Of a stretch of 64,000 bases of DNA, positions 25,156 through 34,575 are shown piece after piece. The stretch's first letter is position 1. Every line of letters begins with the position of its first letter. Under the pieces are notes generated by a model. The model did not search any database, was not told the origin of the DNA, and saw only the letters and a program-made list of their open reading frames with translations. The position numbers and the translations under genes are program-made. Origin of the DNA: Chloroflexi bacterium CFX4 (GTDB taxonomy: Bacteria > Chloroflexota > Anaerolineae > Aggregatilineales > UBA2796). The DNA is taken from assembly GCA_021404685.1 (NCBI GenBank), contig QWHC01000013.1, positions 1-64,000 on the forward strand. Direction: 5' to 3'.

Positions 25156-25707
25156 TTACTCCACAACTTTTGCGCTGGCAATGATGGCTTGCAAAGCGTC
25201 GCGGTAGTCGTCGGCGGTGCCTTCCAACACTTGCAGCACTGTGATCTGCACAAAATAAGGCTTATCCTCAAGGGTGCTGGCAAGGCTTAGCAAGGCATTG
25301 GGTGCGCTGCCGCCTTGTGCAAAAAACACCTCACGTTCGTTAATTTGCACGCTTTCGGCAGGCTGCTGCACGCTGTTTTGGACAGCCTCAGCCGGTGTCG
25401 TGCTGCCCAAGCCGCTTAAAGGTTGCAGGGTGATGCTCAAAATGATCCGTCGGTTGCTCAATCCGCCGGTGATCTCCCAGCCTTCGGGCAGATCAAAGCT
25501 GACGGCAACTGCCAAGTCTGTAGCGGGATCGCTCAGTTGCAGCACCATTTGGTCAGGCGTGCTGACGAGCGGGCTAGGGGTGGCATTTTCCAGATCAACG
25601 GCAGGGACGGGTGTTTCCGTTGGCAGAGCGGTTGGCTGCGGGCTGCTACAGGCGGCGGTCAGCGCGGCGATGAGCAGCAGAAGCAACAAAAGAGGCATTT
25701 TGGACAT
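25156..25707 (-). CDS. Lipoprotein of unknown function
   Basis: This 183-aa precursor has a leucine-rich signal peptide and a lipobox LTAAC (Cys at 20), then a Pro/Thr-rich spacer. The beta-rich domain that follows (AVAVSFDLPEGWEITGGLSN...) resembles small secreted PsbP-like or surface-protein folds, though I cannot assign it. It is probably anchored on the outer face of the membrane. It lies upstream of the DinB gene on the minus strand. Confidence 0.7.
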   Translation of the reverse strand: MSKMPLLLLLLLIAALTAACSSPQPTALPTETPVPAVDLENATPSPLVSTPDQMVLQLSDPATDLAVAVSFDLPEGWEITGGLSNRRIILSITLQPLSGLGSTTPAEAVQNSVQQPAESVQINEREVFFAQGGSAPNALLSLASTLEDKPYFVQITVLQVLEGTADDYRDALQAIIASAKVVE

Positions 25708-25782
25708 AGTTGTTCCTCATGTTGGGTTGAAAGATTGTGCTAAATGCGCTTAACTCTAAAGAGATGCGCGGTATCTGTCAAG

Positions 25783-25828
25783 CAAACGTTTGTTTGGTAG
25801 ATTGTTTTGCGGCACATCAAGCTATAAT
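25783..25828 (+). promoter_or_regulatory. Palindrome and -10 upstream of aroQ
   Basis: A perfect 10-bp palindrome CAAACGTTTG (25783-25792) lies 30 bases before TATAAT (25823-25828). The -35 is unclear (ATTGTT at 16 bases is the best match). The palindrome is a possible operator. Confidence 0.45.
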
Positions 25829-25857
25829 TTTGAACATCGCAGAGCGCAAGGCAGGCC

Positions 25858-26316
25858 ATGAGCAACCAACCAGAGCTACTCCTTCTAAACGGACCTAACC
25901 TCAACTTGCTGGGCAGCCGTGAGCCGAGTATTTACGGCGCGCTGACCTTGCCTGAAATTGAGGCACGGGCAACTGCCTATGCGGCAGCGCGTGGTGTGTT
26001 GCTGCGCGCCACACAGAGCAACCACGAAGGCGCTTTGGTAGATGCCATTCACGCGGCGCGGACGTGGGCGCGTGGCATCATCTTGAATGCAGGCGCCTAT
26101 ACGCATACTTCAATTGCCCTGCGCGATGCCATCAGCGGTGTGGGCTTGCCGACTGTGGAAGTGCATCTTTCCAATATTCACGCCCGCGAACCATTTCGCC
26201 ACCACTCCTACATGGCGGCGGTGTGCATTGGTCAGATTTGCGGCTTTGGCTGGCGTGGCTATTTGTTGGCAATTGAAGCATTGCTAGGGCATCTGGGGCT
26301 GCTAAGCGACGCATAA
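25858..26316 (+). CDS. aroQ: 3-dehydroquinate dehydratase, type II
   Basis: This 152-aa dodecameric enzyme dehydrates 3-dehydroquinate to 3-dehydroshikimate in the shikimate pathway. The signature [16 protein letters not shown] opens the protein. The catalytic Tyr26 lies in REPSIYG, SNHEG binds substrate, and Asn77, His103 (VEVHLSN) and Arg114 (AREPFRHHS) complete the site. Length is standard. It stands alone behind its own -10, away from other aro genes. Confidence 0.96.
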   Translation: MSNQPELLLLNGPNLNLLGSREPSIYGALTLPEIEARATAYAAARGVLLRATQSNHEGALVDAIHAARTWARGIILNAGAYTHTSIALRDAISGVGLPTVEVHLSNIHAREPFRHHSYMAAVCIGQICGFGWRGYLLAIEALLGHLGLLSDA

Positions 26317-26330
26317 GCGTTTGGTAGTGG

Positions 26331-26355
26331 TATAGCGTGCTAGGCACGCTATAAT
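26331..26355 (+). promoter_or_regulatory. Perfect inverted repeat overlapping the -10 of the macrodomain gene
   Basis: TATAGCGTGC, a TAG spacer and GCACGCTATA form a perfect 10-bp inverted repeat (26331-26353). The -10 TATAAT (26350-26355) begins inside the right arm. There is no T-run, so an operator is more likely than an aroQ terminator, although the hairpin may still help end the aroQ transcript. Confidence 0.5.
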
Positions 26356-26394
26356 GTGAGTGTTTCAACGATCAATGCAACAGGATGGCGCATC

Positions 26395-26919
26395 ATGATC
26401 GATCAACGCATTGAGATTATCGAGGGCGATATTACCAAGCTGGCAGTAGATGCCATCGTGAACGCTGCCAACGAAATGCTACTAGGCGGTGGCGGTGTAG
26501 ATGGTGCGATTCACCGTGTGGCAGGTCCGCAATTATTGGAAGAATGCTTGAAAATTGGCGGTTGCCCAACCGGTGAGGCACGCCTGACGCAAGGCTATCA
26601 TTTGCCGGCACGTTATGTTATCCACACCGTCGGTCCGATTTGGGCGGGCGGCGTTGATAATGAAGACGTGATGCTTGCCAGTGCCTACCGTTCCAGCCTC
26701 GCGCTGGCGGTGCAGAACGATATTCACAGCATTGCTTTTCCATCTATCAGCACGGGCAGTTATGGCTTTCCGATGGAACGCGCCGCACCGATTGCCCTAC
26801 GGACGGTGCGCGATTTCCTCGCCACCAATAGCACCCTTCAGCGCGTGATTTTCGTCTGCTTTGGTGAGGCTGCCCACACCCTTTACCTGCGCTTTTATAA
26901 CGCGCTGCACATCACCTGA
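26395..26919 (+). CDS. Macrodomain protein, O-acetyl-ADP-ribose deacetylase-like (YmdB type)
   Basis: This 174-aa single macrodomain binds ADP-ribose derivatives and probably hydrolyses O-acetyl-ADP-ribose or ADP-ribosyl esters. Diagnostic blocks are [24 protein letters not shown], here within residues 9-33, then [19 protein letters not shown] and [10 protein letters not shown]. This is the YmdB/MacroD class with the conserved Asn-Ala-Ala-Asn and GGGGVDGAI loop. The ATG at 26395, with GGATGG upstream, is used rather than a GTG 39 bases earlier. A palindrome over its promoter suggests specific regulation. No ADP-ribosyltransferase gene is next to it. Confidence 0.92.
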   Translation: MIDQRIEIIEGDITKLAVDAIVNAANEMLLGGGGVDGAIHRVAGPQLLEECLKIGGCPTGEARLTQGYHLPARYVIHTVGPIWAGGVDNEDVMLASAYRSSLALAVQNDIHSIAFPSISTGSYGFPMERAAPIALRTVRDFLATNSTLQRVIFVCFGEAAHTLYLRFYNALHIT

Positions 26920-27036
26920 GCGCACGCCGTCGACACAAGGACGATCAGCACCCTAGCAGCATGGAATGCCCATAGCCTTCGGCAGTGCCGCATTTTGCTT
27001 TCGGCGGATACCCTACTATCCTTACATGGCTACCCG

Positions 27037-27045
27037 TGCTATACT
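27037..27045 (+). promoter_or_regulatory. Extended -10 upstream of argF
   Basis: TGC then TATACT forms an extended -10 located 47 bases before the argF start. No good -35 is visible. Confidence 0.4.
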
Positions 27046-27091
27046 CCTCATAAGAAGCGGTTCTCCCATCACAGACAGGTTGCAGTCAGAC

Positions 27092-28000
27092 ATGAGGCAT
27101 TTTCTCGAAATTGCAGAATGGTCAGCGCCAGAGCTAGAGTCGCTGCTCAATCTCGCTGTTCACCTCAAATTGGAATGGCAAAGCGGCGGCAATCGCCCAG
27201 TGCTTGGCGGTAAAATTTTAGCGATGGTCTTTCAAAAGCCATCCCTTCGCACACGGGTAAGTTTTCAGGTTGCCATGAAGCACTTAGGCGGAGATGCGAT
27301 CTACCTTAGCCCAGATGAAATTGGCTTGGGCAAGCGGGAGAGCATTCCCGATGTGGCGCGCGTACTGAGCGGCTACGCGCAGGGCATTATGGCGCGCGTT
27401 TTTGCGCCCGAACATCTGACAGAATTAGCAGCATGGGCAAGTGTGCCAGTCATCAATGGCTTGAGCGATGCCAGCCATCCTTGTCAGGCTTTTGCCGATA
27501 TGCTGACGCTCTTTGAGCATTTTGGCGCACTGCGTGGCTTAAAGATTGCCTACGTGGGCGACTCGAACAATGTGACGCACTCACTTGGTGAAGCAGCGGC
27601 GCGCTATGGCGCCTCGCTGCGCGTGGCAAGCCCACAAGGCTACCAAATGAGCGTGGAAGCTGCCGAACATCTGCGCGGGATGGGCTTAGCGCTTACCCTG
27701 ACGGATGATCCGAAGGCGGCAGTTGAAGGAGTGGATTGTATCTATACCGATACATGGACAAGCATGGGACAAGAGGCGGAGGCAGAGGCGCGGCGGCGCG
27801 TATTCCCGCCTTATCAAGTCAACGCCGATTTGCTGCGCCTTGCAGCCAAACATGCGGTTGTTCTGCACTGCTTGCCAGCACATCGCGGCGAAGAAATTAC
27901 TGATGAGGTTGCCGATGGTGCGCATTCGCTGATCTTTCAGCAGGCAGCCAATCGGTTGCACGCGCAAAAGGCAGTTTTGGCGCGCCTGATGGTCAGTTAG
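27092..28000 (+). CDS. argF: Ornithine carbamoyltransferase
   Basis: This 302-aa enzyme makes citrulline from carbamoyl phosphate and ornithine in arginine synthesis. The carbamoyl-phosphate motif is SLRTR (51-55), where OTCases usually have STRTR. HPCQ lies at 129-132, SMGQE near 225 and [11 protein letters not shown] at 260-270; the last two mark ornithine rather than aspartate specificity. The start ATG is placed at RHFLEI, where the family begins; the frame is open farther upstream. The ribosome site is weak. No other arg gene is near. Confidence 0.92.
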   Translation: MRHFLEIAEWSAPELESLLNLAVHLKLEWQSGGNRPVLGGKILAMVFQKPSLRTRVSFQVAMKHLGGDAIYLSPDEIGLGKRESIPDVARVLSGYAQGIMARVFAPEHLTELAAWASVPVINGLSDASHPCQAFADMLTLFEHFGALRGLKIAYVGDSNNVTHSLGEAAARYGASLRVASPQGYQMSVEAAEHLRGMGLALTLTDDPKAAVEGVDCIYTDTWTSMGQEAEAEARRRVFPPYQVNADLLRLAAKHAVVLHCLPAHRGEEITDEVADGAHSLIFQQAANRLHAQKAVLARLMVS

Positions 28001-28049
28001 CGCGCAACGAAACAAGGTTTCTTAAGTAAGGGATCGGACGGGCGGAGCG

Positions 28050-30290
28050 ATGGCGGCGAAACAAGAGACATACGAACACTATCTAAACTTGGGTCACAGC
28101 CTTGCATGGGATCAGGAGTGGGATAAGGCAGTGAATGCCTATGCACGCGCCCTGCAAGAAAGCCCTGAAGAGCCTGATCCTTACAAATATCTCGGCTTGG
28201 CGCTGATGCACACCAAGCGCTATAACGACGCGCTGAAAGTGCTGATGAAAGGGCATAAAATCGCGCCGGATGATCCTGTGCCGCTAGAGCGCAGTGCCGA
28301 CGTGCTGGAGCGGCTTGGTCGCCTGAAAGAGGCAGCAACGCAGTACGTCAGCGTGGCGGAAATTTACCTTGCCCAGCGCGATATTGAGAAGGCGATTGGC
28401 AACTTCGAGCGTGCGACGCTGCTCACGCCGGGCTTGCTGCAAATTCATTTCCGCCTAGCACAGCTCTACGAACGCACAGGGCGCAAGCGCTCTGCCGTGC
28501 TGCAATACCTCACCCTTGCCTTTAACTTTCAGCGCAGCAAAGACCGTGACCGCGCCATGCAAGCGATTGAGCGTGCCTTGCGCCTAGAGCCAAGCAATGT
28601 TCAGGTGCTGAACGCCAAACGCGCCATTGAGTCCGGTGAACTGATGGCAGTGCCGCAGCAGGATGACCGTCCGAAGGATGGCAAGCCGAAGGGAACCTCC
28701 CAACTCTTTGAGTTTGACTCACCGCCGGACGATGCGCCTGCTTCCCTGGCTGAGTCAAACGCCGCCGGCCCGCTTGGCGAGGCAACAGAAAAAGCACTGG
28801 CGCACCTTGCCGAGCATTTGCTGGAAGGCGGCTTGACAATGGCAGAGGCGCAGGCAATTCAAGGCATTGAACTCCAGAAGATTGGCGAGAGCAAGCAGGC
28901 AGTTCAGGCATTCCAAGCGGCGGAGAAGATGGGCATTCGGCATCCAGCGCTGTATATGTGCTTAGGATCGCTGCATGTGGTGCTTGGGCAGTGGCAAAAC
29001 GCCGTGCAGTACCTCTCGCGTGTGCAGGACGCCACCTATGCAGCAGGCGTAGCGCACGGCATCGGGCAGGCATATGTAGGCATGGGGCAGATACGGGAAG
29101 CAGCCGAACAGTTCATCCGCGCTTTGCAACTTGCCGACCTACAGCTTGCCCTGAACCCTGATGAGGCAAATCAGCTCACCGCTGTTTACGATGAGTTGCT
29201 GGCTGCCACCAAGCAAATGCAGGATTACGACCTTGCCGAGACCTGTGCCGAGTTTAACCGCTGGCTTTCCGGCGCGGATTGGAAAATCCGCATTCCACAG
29301 ACGCGGCGTGCCATTGATGACCGCATTCGCGGCGGTGGCAGCAACGAACTGATTGATATTGTCAAAGACCCATCCATCGTCGAGGCGCTGACACGGGTAG
29401 ATACCTACATTCGGCGCAGATTGTTCACACTGGCAGCCGACGAGGCCATGTGGATCATCGAGAAACAGCCGACCTCGCTGCCTGCTCATCAGCGCGTGGC
29501 GCAAGTGCTGATGGAAGAAGGGCAAATGCAGGCTGCCATCACCAAATACAATGTGGTTATCAACAGCTTCCTTGCCCGTGATGACCGCACCAGTGCCGCC
29601 ATGATCCTTGATGAGGTGATCAAGGTAGCGCCGATGGATGTCAATCTGCGCCTCAGCCTGATTGACCTGTTGGAGCGTGAAGGCGAAGAAGCGCGTGTCC
29701 TCGATGAGTACATCGGTTTGGCAAGTGCCTACTACCAATTGGCAGAGATGGATCAGGCACGCGACACCTACCTTGCCGCCAACCGTTTGGCGCAGCGCCT
29801 GAACGCGCCTGTGGAAAAACGCCTTGAGGTGCTTTTCCGCCTTGCTGATATTTACATGACGCGCCTTGACTGGCGGCAAGCGCAGCGCACCTTTGAACAA
29901 GCACGCGATCTGGTGCCGAGTGATGACAAGCCACGCCGTGAGCTGGTTGAAATTCACTTCCGCATTGGCAACCCGATTGAGGCGATGCGCGAACTGGATA
30001 ACCTGCTGCGCCTATATGCACAATCGCGGCGTGGCAGCCTGATCCTCTCGACTTTGGAGAGCATGGTTGCGGCACGTCCTAACGAAATGAGCCTACGCTC
30101 GCGCTTGGCAGCCGTTTACCAGCAGCTGCGGCGCATTCCAGAGGCAATTGAGCAACTTGACGCACTTGGCGAAATGCAGCTAGATGCAGGTCTCTTGCAA
30201 GAGGCGTGCGCCACCATCAAGCAAATTGTGAGTTTGCGCCCACAGAATGTGGAACAGTACCAAAGCCTGCTGGCGCAGATGGGCTGCTGA
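28050..30290 (+). CDS. Large TPR protein upstream of cdaA
   Basis: This 746-aa protein is built of tetratricopeptide repeats, clear at 10-200 (YKYLGLALMHTKRYNDALKVL, split here by typical TPR residues), 255-350 and 455-740. A charged low-complexity linker spans about 205-235. It has no signal peptide or membrane segment, so it is a cytosolic scaffold. GGAG precedes its ATG. It lies 15 bases upstream of cdaA on the same strand, so co-transcription and a role with the membrane cyclase are plausible but unproven. Confidence 0.8.
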   Translation: MAAKQETYEHYLNLGHSLAWDQEWDKAVNAYARALQESPEEPDPYKYLGLALMHTKRYNDALKVLMKGHKIAPDDPVPLERSADVLERLGRLKEAATQYVSVAEIYLAQRDIEKAIGNFERATLLTPGLLQIHFRLAQLYERTGRKRSAVLQYLTLAFNFQRSKDRDRAMQAIERALRLEPSNVQVLNAKRAIESGELMAVPQQDDRPKDGKPKGTSQLFEFDSPPDDAPASLAESNAAGPLGEATEKALAHLAEHLLEGGLTMAEAQAIQGIELQKIGESKQAVQAFQAAEKMGIRHPALYMCLGSLHVVLGQWQNAVQYLSRVQDATYAAGVAHGIGQAYVGMGQIREAAEQFIRALQLADLQLALNPDEANQLTAVYDELLAATKQMQDYDLAETCAEFNRWLSGADWKIRIPQTRRAIDDRIRGGGSNELIDIVKDPSIVEALTRVDTYIRRRLFTLAADEAMWIIEKQPTSLPAHQRVAQVLMEEGQMQAAITKYNVVINSFLARDDRTSAAMILDEVIKVAPMDVNLRLSLIDLLEREGEEARVLDEYIGLASAYYQLAEMDQARDTYLAANRLAQRLNAPVEKRLEVLFRLADIYMTRLDWRQAQRTFEQARDLVPSDDKPRRELVEIHFRIGNPIEAMRELDNLLRLYAQSRRGSLILSTLESMVAARPNEMSLRSRLAAVYQQLRRIPEAIEQLDALGEMQLDAGLLQEACATIKQIVSLRPQNVEQYQSLLAQMGC

Positions 30291-30305
30291 GGCTGAGCGT
30301 TACCC

Positions 30306-31193
30306 ATGTGTGGCGAACCCTGCTGGCTGATCGAAAGCTACCTGAATGTTTCAGCGCTGCTCGATATTTTCGTCGTGGCGCTCATCTTTTTCGGGGTAAG
30401 CCTGCTGCTGCGGAACACACAGGCGCTTTCGCTGCTGCGCGGCGTGATTATCCTGTTGGCAGTCGTCAGCCTCACGGCGTCCATTTTTCCCTTTCCCGCC
30501 TTCCGCTGGCTGATCGGAAACGTGTTGACGGTTGCCGCCGTCGCCATCCCGATCATTTTTCAGCCCGAACTACGCCGCCTGCTCGAACAGCTTGGCAGGG
30601 CGGGCTTTGGCTTGAATCGGCTGCCGGAGAGCCAGCGCGTGCGCCAAAAGATCATTGATGAGATTTGCGCGGCTGCCGCACGCCTCTCCGAACGGCGGCA
30701 AGGCGCTTTGATCGTCATTCAGCGCGAGACCAGCCTGCAAGAATACATTGATACCGGTGTGCTGCTGGAAGGCGAAGTCAGCGCGCAAATCTTGCTCACC
30801 ATCTTCTATCCCAAAACCGAACTGCACGATGGCGCCGTGATCTTGCGGGAAGGCAAAATTGCGGCGGCTGCTTGCGTGCTGCCACTCTCCAGCGGGCGCA
30901 ACCTGACCGACCGTAAACTTGGCACGCGCCACCGCGCCGCGCTCGGCATCAGTGAGGTGAGCGACGGCGTTTGCGTGGTCGTTTCAGAAGAGACGGGGCA
31001 AATTTCCGTCACCAACTCTGGGCGCATGATCCGCCGTCTGGATGCCAACCGCCTTCGCACTATTTTGCAGGCATTCTACGCAGAGGCAGAGCAATCACCG
31101 CCGTTCTTAAGCGCGCTCATTGAGCGTTGGCGTGCCTTTCGCCAGCGCTTAATGGGGCAGCCTGTTTTGAAGGATAAACAGTTAAAGGGCTAG
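30306..31193 (+). CDS. cdaA: Diadenylate cyclase, membrane type
   Basis: This 295-aa enzyme makes the second messenger c-di-AMP from two ATP. Three N-terminal membrane helices (about 15-33, 40-60 and 68-85) are followed by FQPELRRLLEQLGR, and then the DAC domain with LHDGAVI (DGA at 175-177) and GTRHRAALG (RHR at 208-210), the two catalytic motifs. The layout matches CdaA. In Firmicutes cdaA is followed by cdaR and glmM; here it is flanked by a TPR gene and moaB, so no CdaR-type regulator is present locally. Confidence 0.95.
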   Translation: MCGEPCWLIESYLNVSALLDIFVVALIFFGVSLLLRNTQALSLLRGVIILLAVVSLTASIFPFPAFRWLIGNVLTVAAVAIPIIFQPELRRLLEQLGRAGFGLNRLPESQRVRQKIIDEICAAAARLSERRQGALIVIQRETSLQEYIDTGVLLEGEVSAQILLTIFYPKTELHDGAVILREGKIAAAACVLPLSSGRNLTDRKLGTRHRAALGISEVSDGVCVVVSEETGQISVTNSGRMIRRLDANRLRTILQAFYAEAEQSPPFLSALIERWRAFRQRLMGQPVLKDKQLKG

Positions 31194-31196
31194 GCT

Positions 31197-31709
31197 ATGG
31201 GTGCAGCCGACCATCGGGAAAAAGCAGGGCGCGCTGCCGTGACGCTTGGCATCGTGACGGTTAGCGATACGCGCACACCTGAGACAGACGAGAACGGACT
31301 CTGGCTGCGCGAGACATTCGGCGCGCTTGGGCATGTTATTGCAGGCTACCGCATTGTGAAAGATGCGCCTGATCAGGTTGCCGCCGTGCTGGATGAAATG
31401 GTGAGCCTGCCCAACATGCAAATTGTGCTGTTCAACGGCGGCACAGGCATCGCGCCACGGGATACCACCTACGACGTGATCGCTCGCAAGCTGGAGAAAA
31501 CGCTCAGCGGCTTTGGCGAGCTGTTCCGAATGCTCAGCTATCAGCAGGTTGGTGCGGCTGCTATGCTCAGCCGCGCAACGGCGGGCGTCTATCGTGGCAA
31601 GCTGATCATCAGCACGCCCGGCTCGCCTAAGGCGGTGAAATTAGCGGTCGAGGCGCTCATCCTGCCCGAACTCAACCACCTTGCTTGGGAGATTGCACGG
31701 GAAGCGTAG
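31197..31709 (+). CDS. moaB: Molybdenum cofactor biosynthesis protein, MoaB/MogA family
   Basis: This 170-aa protein of the MoCF-binding fold adenylylates molybdopterin or binds its precursor. It shows the opening [23 protein letters not shown] (pterin/ATP-binding loop), [12 protein letters not shown] and the closing [21 protein letters not shown]. Sequence is closer to MoaB than MogA. It starts 3 bases after the cdaA stop, hence probably in the same transcript. No other moa/moe genes are in the window. Confidence 0.9.
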   Translation: MGAADHREKAGRAAVTLGIVTVSDTRTPETDENGLWLRETFGALGHVIAGYRIVKDAPDQVAAVLDEMVSLPNMQIVLFNGGTGIAPRDTTYDVIARKLEKTLSGFGELFRMLSYQQVGAAAMLSRATAGVYRGKLIISTPGSPKAVKLAVEALILPELNHLAWEIAREA

Positions 31710-31779
31710 CCGCACCATCTGCTTTCGGCTATACTTTGGCGCGCAAAGCAATTTTTCACACCCAACAGGCAAAACGACT

Positions 31780-32853
31780 ATGCAAGCGACGATTACTGTG
31801 TTGCCCGGCGATGGCATCGGCCCTGAAGTGACGGCGATTGCCGTTGCGCTGCTCAAGGATGTTGCCGCACTCGGCGGACATACCTTCATCTTCCAAGAGG
31901 CGCTCTTTGGTGGCTGCGCCATAGATGCCGCCGGTGATCCTTTCCCTGCCGAAACGCGCATTATGTGCGAAAACTGCGATGCTGTGCTGCTTGGCGCGGT
32001 CGGCGGCGTGCAGTGGTCAGACCCAACCGCTAAAGTGCGCCCTGAACAAGGCTTGCTGCGCCTGCGCCAACATTTCGGCTTGTTTGCCAATTTGCGCCCG
32101 GTGCGCGCCTATCCAATGCTGGCAAGCCATGCGCCGCTGCGTGCTGACCTCTTGGAAGGCGTGGACATGCTCTTTATCCGTGAGCTGACCGGCGGTGCAT
32201 ACTTTGGCGCACGCCAAGAGCAGGGTGATGGCGACACTGCTTACGACACCATGATCTACAGCGTGCCAGAGGTGCAGCGCGTGGCGCGAGTTGCCTTCCG
32301 TGCCGCACAAGGGCGCCGCAAGCACCTCACCTCTGTGGATAAGGCGAACGTGCTGGCAAGTTCGCGCTTGTGGCAGCGCACGGTGAAGCAGGTTGCCGCC
32401 GAGTATCCTGATGTTCAGGTTGATCATGCCCTTGTGGACTCGTTTGCTATGCAGCTTATTCGCACACCTTCGCGTTTTGATGTGGTCGTCACGGAGAATA
32501 TGTTCGGGGATATTCTGACCGATGAGGCGGCAGTCTTAGCAGGGTCGCTGGGTATGCTGCCTTCTGCTTCGTTGGGTGAAGGCACGTTTGGCGTCTACGA
32601 GCCGATTCACGGCAGCGCGCCGGATATTGCTGGCAAGGGCATCGCTAATCCAATTGGCACCATTCTGAGTGCGGCGCTGTTGCTGCGCCATAGCCTGACA
32701 CTAGGTGATGAGGCAGCCGCCCTAGAAGGGGCAGTGCAAGCAGTGCTGGAGTCAGGGGCGCGCACGGGCGATATTGCCGAGCCAAATACTGCGGCGCTTG
32801 GCAGTGCTGCCTTTGGTGAGCAAGTGCGCGCTGCGCTGCGAAAGGCACACTAG
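31780..32853 (+). CDS. leuB: 3-isopropylmalate dehydrogenase
   Basis: This 357-aa NAD-dependent oxidative decarboxylase acts in leucine synthesis. Signatures are LPGDGIGPEV near the N-terminus, LGAVGGVQW, RELTGGAYFG, SVDKANVL, ENMFGDILTDEA and PIHGSAPDIAGKGIANP. These fit LeuB better than isocitrate or tartrate dehydrogenase. The ATG at 31780 is chosen because homology starts there, although the frame is open upstream into moaB. Its stop overlaps that of the convergent GT4 gene. Other leu genes are absent. Confidence 0.95.
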   Translation: MQATITVLPGDGIGPEVTAIAVALLKDVAALGGHTFIFQEALFGGCAIDAAGDPFPAETRIMCENCDAVLLGAVGGVQWSDPTAKVRPEQGLLRLRQHFGLFANLRPVRAYPMLASHAPLRADLLEGVDMLFIRELTGGAYFGARQEQGDGDTAYDTMIYSVPEVQRVARVAFRAAQGRRKHLTSVDKANVLASSRLWQRTVKQVAAEYPDVQVDHALVDSFAMQLIRTPSRFDVVVTENMFGDILTDEAAVLAGSLGMLPSASLGEGTFGVYEPIHGSAPDIAGKGIANPIGTILSAALLLRHSLTLGDEAAALEGAVQAVLESGARTGDIAEPNTAALGSAAFGEQVRAALRKAH

Positions 32854-33977
32854 CGCCACTGGTCATAGAGCGTTTTGAGCTGATGTGCCGCTGCTTGCCA
32901 TGTGAAACGCGCCACTTGCGCGAATCCGCGTTCAAGGCGTGCGGCACGCGCCGCGCTATCTTCCTCTAAGAGGGCGATCAAGCCGACGCGAATCGCCTCC
33001 ACTGAATAGGGATCGATCATTAGGGCTGCATCGCCCGCCACCTCCGGCAGCGAGGAAACGTTCGCGGTGAGGACAGGCACGCCACACGCCATGCCTTCCA
33101 AAACGGGCAAGCCAAAACCTTCATAGAGCGATGGAAAGGCGATGCACGCCGCTGCGCTGTAGAGCGTGGGTAAATCTTCCTCATCGGCAAAGCCTACGAA
33201 CTGCACGCGCTCACCCAATGCACGCGCCTGAGCGTGGATCGGTGCGTCCAGCCAGCCACGCCCACCGACGATCACCAACTTCACATCGGCAAAGCGTGCG
33301 GGCAGTGCGGCAATTGCCTGCATCAGCCGCTCATAGTTCTTGCGTGGCTGCACTGTGCCAACTGCCAACACATAAGGCGCACTGCCAATGCCATACTTGG
33401 CGCGGACGGCTGCTTGTGCGTCAGCATCATGGATCGGCGTAAAGGCTGCGCTGACGCCGCTGTACAACACTGTGATTTTTGACTCAGGAATGCCATACAA
33501 TGCCATGAGGTCAGCTTTGGTGGCTGCGGAATCAGCAAGGATATGATCGGCACGGTGCGCCGAGCGCGGCACCACTGCCTCTAGGTATGCCTTCAAGCGC
33601 GGCGCAGCCGACTGCGGCACACGCGCAAACGACAGATCATGCACCGTGAGCAACGTGTGCGTGCGCGGTAAGGTTGGCGGCAGCACAAAATCAGTGGCGT
33701 GGAAAAGGCGCAGGCTGCCTGTGAAAAGCTCTATCGGCAGTGGCAGGCGTGTGCGGTGCCACAGGCGCGCAAGGGTCAGCGGTAAAAGGCGCGTCGTTGC
33801 ATAGCGAAAATTGGCAGCAGGTGCTGGCGGCAGCACGGCACGCCGAGCGCCAGCCACAAATAGGCGATAGGGCTGTGCAGCGTCTTGCATAGCGAGGGCG
33901 GCGATCAACTCGCGCACATAGCGTCCGATGCCGCCGCCCTGCTCATAGGCAGGCGTGTAATCTATGCCGATTGGCAC
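32850..33977 (-). CDS. GT4-family glycosyltransferase
   Basis: This 375-aa retaining glycosyltransferase has a GT-B fold. The N-terminus has YEQGGGIGRYVRELI (acceptor side). The C-terminal donor domain has VGTVQPRKNYERLMQAI, FVGFADEEDLPTLYSAA and the E-x7-E motif in FPSLYEGFGLPVLEGMACG. It is cytosolic and membrane-associated, and probably adds a sugar to a lipid-linked glycan. It is last in a minus-strand set with GtrA, O-antigen ligase and a UDP-xylose-type sugar-nucleotide enzyme. Another GT4 gene with similar layout lies at 60673. Confidence 0.9.
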   Translation of the reverse strand: MPIGIDYTPAYEQGGGIGRYVRELIAALAMQDAAQPYRLFVAGARRAVLPPAPAANFRYATTRLLPLTLARLWHRTRLPLPIELFTGSLRLFHATDFVLPPTLPRTHTLLTVHDLSFARVPQSAAPRLKAYLEAVVPRSAHRADHILADSAATKADLMALYGIPESKITVLYSGVSAAFTPIHDADAQAAVRAKYGIGSAPYVLAVGTVQPRKNYERLMQAIAALPARFADVKLVIVGGRGWLDAPIHAQARALGERVQFVGFADEEDLPTLYSAAACIAFPSLYEGFGLPVLEGMACGVPVLTANVSSLPEVAGDAALMIDPYSVEAIRVGLIALLEEDSAARAARLERGFAQVARFTWQAAAHQLKTLYDQWR

Positions 33978-33986
33978 GCGCCGCGC

Positions 33987-34553
33987 CTATTCCACGTCGT
34001 TATATGTCCAATAGCGGTTGGCGAAGAAGTTCCAGAGCGCCACAATGATCAGCGCCATGATGACCGCCATGTTCGCGCCAAGTTTCCATTGTGTGCTATC
34101 TTGCAGGTTGAGCGTCACAAGGTGGTTGGCGGCAAGGTAACGTACAAAGTTGGCAAAGACAGGTGAAAAGAGCCATACGACACCGCCGCGCACTGCCAAA
34201 CCGACAGCGCTCACGGCAAAGAACTGCGCCAGTTGATGCCGAATGCGCCGCGACCGCGAGTCCGGATACGTCCAATAACGATTCCATAGGAAGTTGCTGG
34301 AAACAGCCAGCGTGAAGCCTATCATGGCGGATAAGACGACTGGTGCTAACTGTTCATCCTGCACCTGAAAAACAAAGCGCATCAGAATGTTGGTTGTTCC
34401 AAGATCAATGGCTGCGCCAATGGCACCGACCACCAAAAACTTTAGGAAGCGTTCCAGTTCGCGTGGTTTTTCGCCGCCAAAGCGGATGCTAATGCGGCGG
34501 ATGATACCCGTGCGCTCGGTAGAAGCGAGCGGAAGGCTATCGGATGAATTCAT
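33987..34553 (-). CDS. GtrA-family membrane protein
   Basis: This 188-aa protein has four membrane segments typical of GtrA/DPMS-like flippase proteins. The first segment reads FLKFLVVGAIGAAIDLGTTN, and SNFLWNRYWTYPDS ends segment two, repeated as WNFFANRYWTYND at the C-terminus. Such proteins help move polyprenyl-phosphate sugars across the membrane. ATG at 34553 keeps it clear of the upstream O-antigen ligase gene (22-base gap); an ATG farther upstream would overlap it. Confidence 0.88.
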   Translation of the reverse strand: MNSSDSLPLASTERTGIIRRISIRFGGEKPRELERFLKFLVVGAIGAAIDLGTTNILMRFVFQVQDEQLAPVVLSAMIGFTLAVSSNFLWNRYWTYPDSRSRRIRHQLAQFFAVSAVGLAVRGGVVWLFSPVFANFVRYLAANHLVTLNLQDSTQWKLGANMAVIMALIIVALWNFFANRYWTYNDVE

Positions 34554-34575
34554 AGGAGATTGTCGCCTCACGTCG

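Noticed and set aside
30206..30658. 150-aa plus-strand ORF over the TPR-cdaA junction
   Set aside because: It is out of frame with both clear genes, and its translation is a frame-shifted shadow.
31780..32853. Isocitrate or tartrate dehydrogenase rather than LeuB
   Set aside because: The RELTGGAYFG and SVDKANVL blocks fit LeuB.
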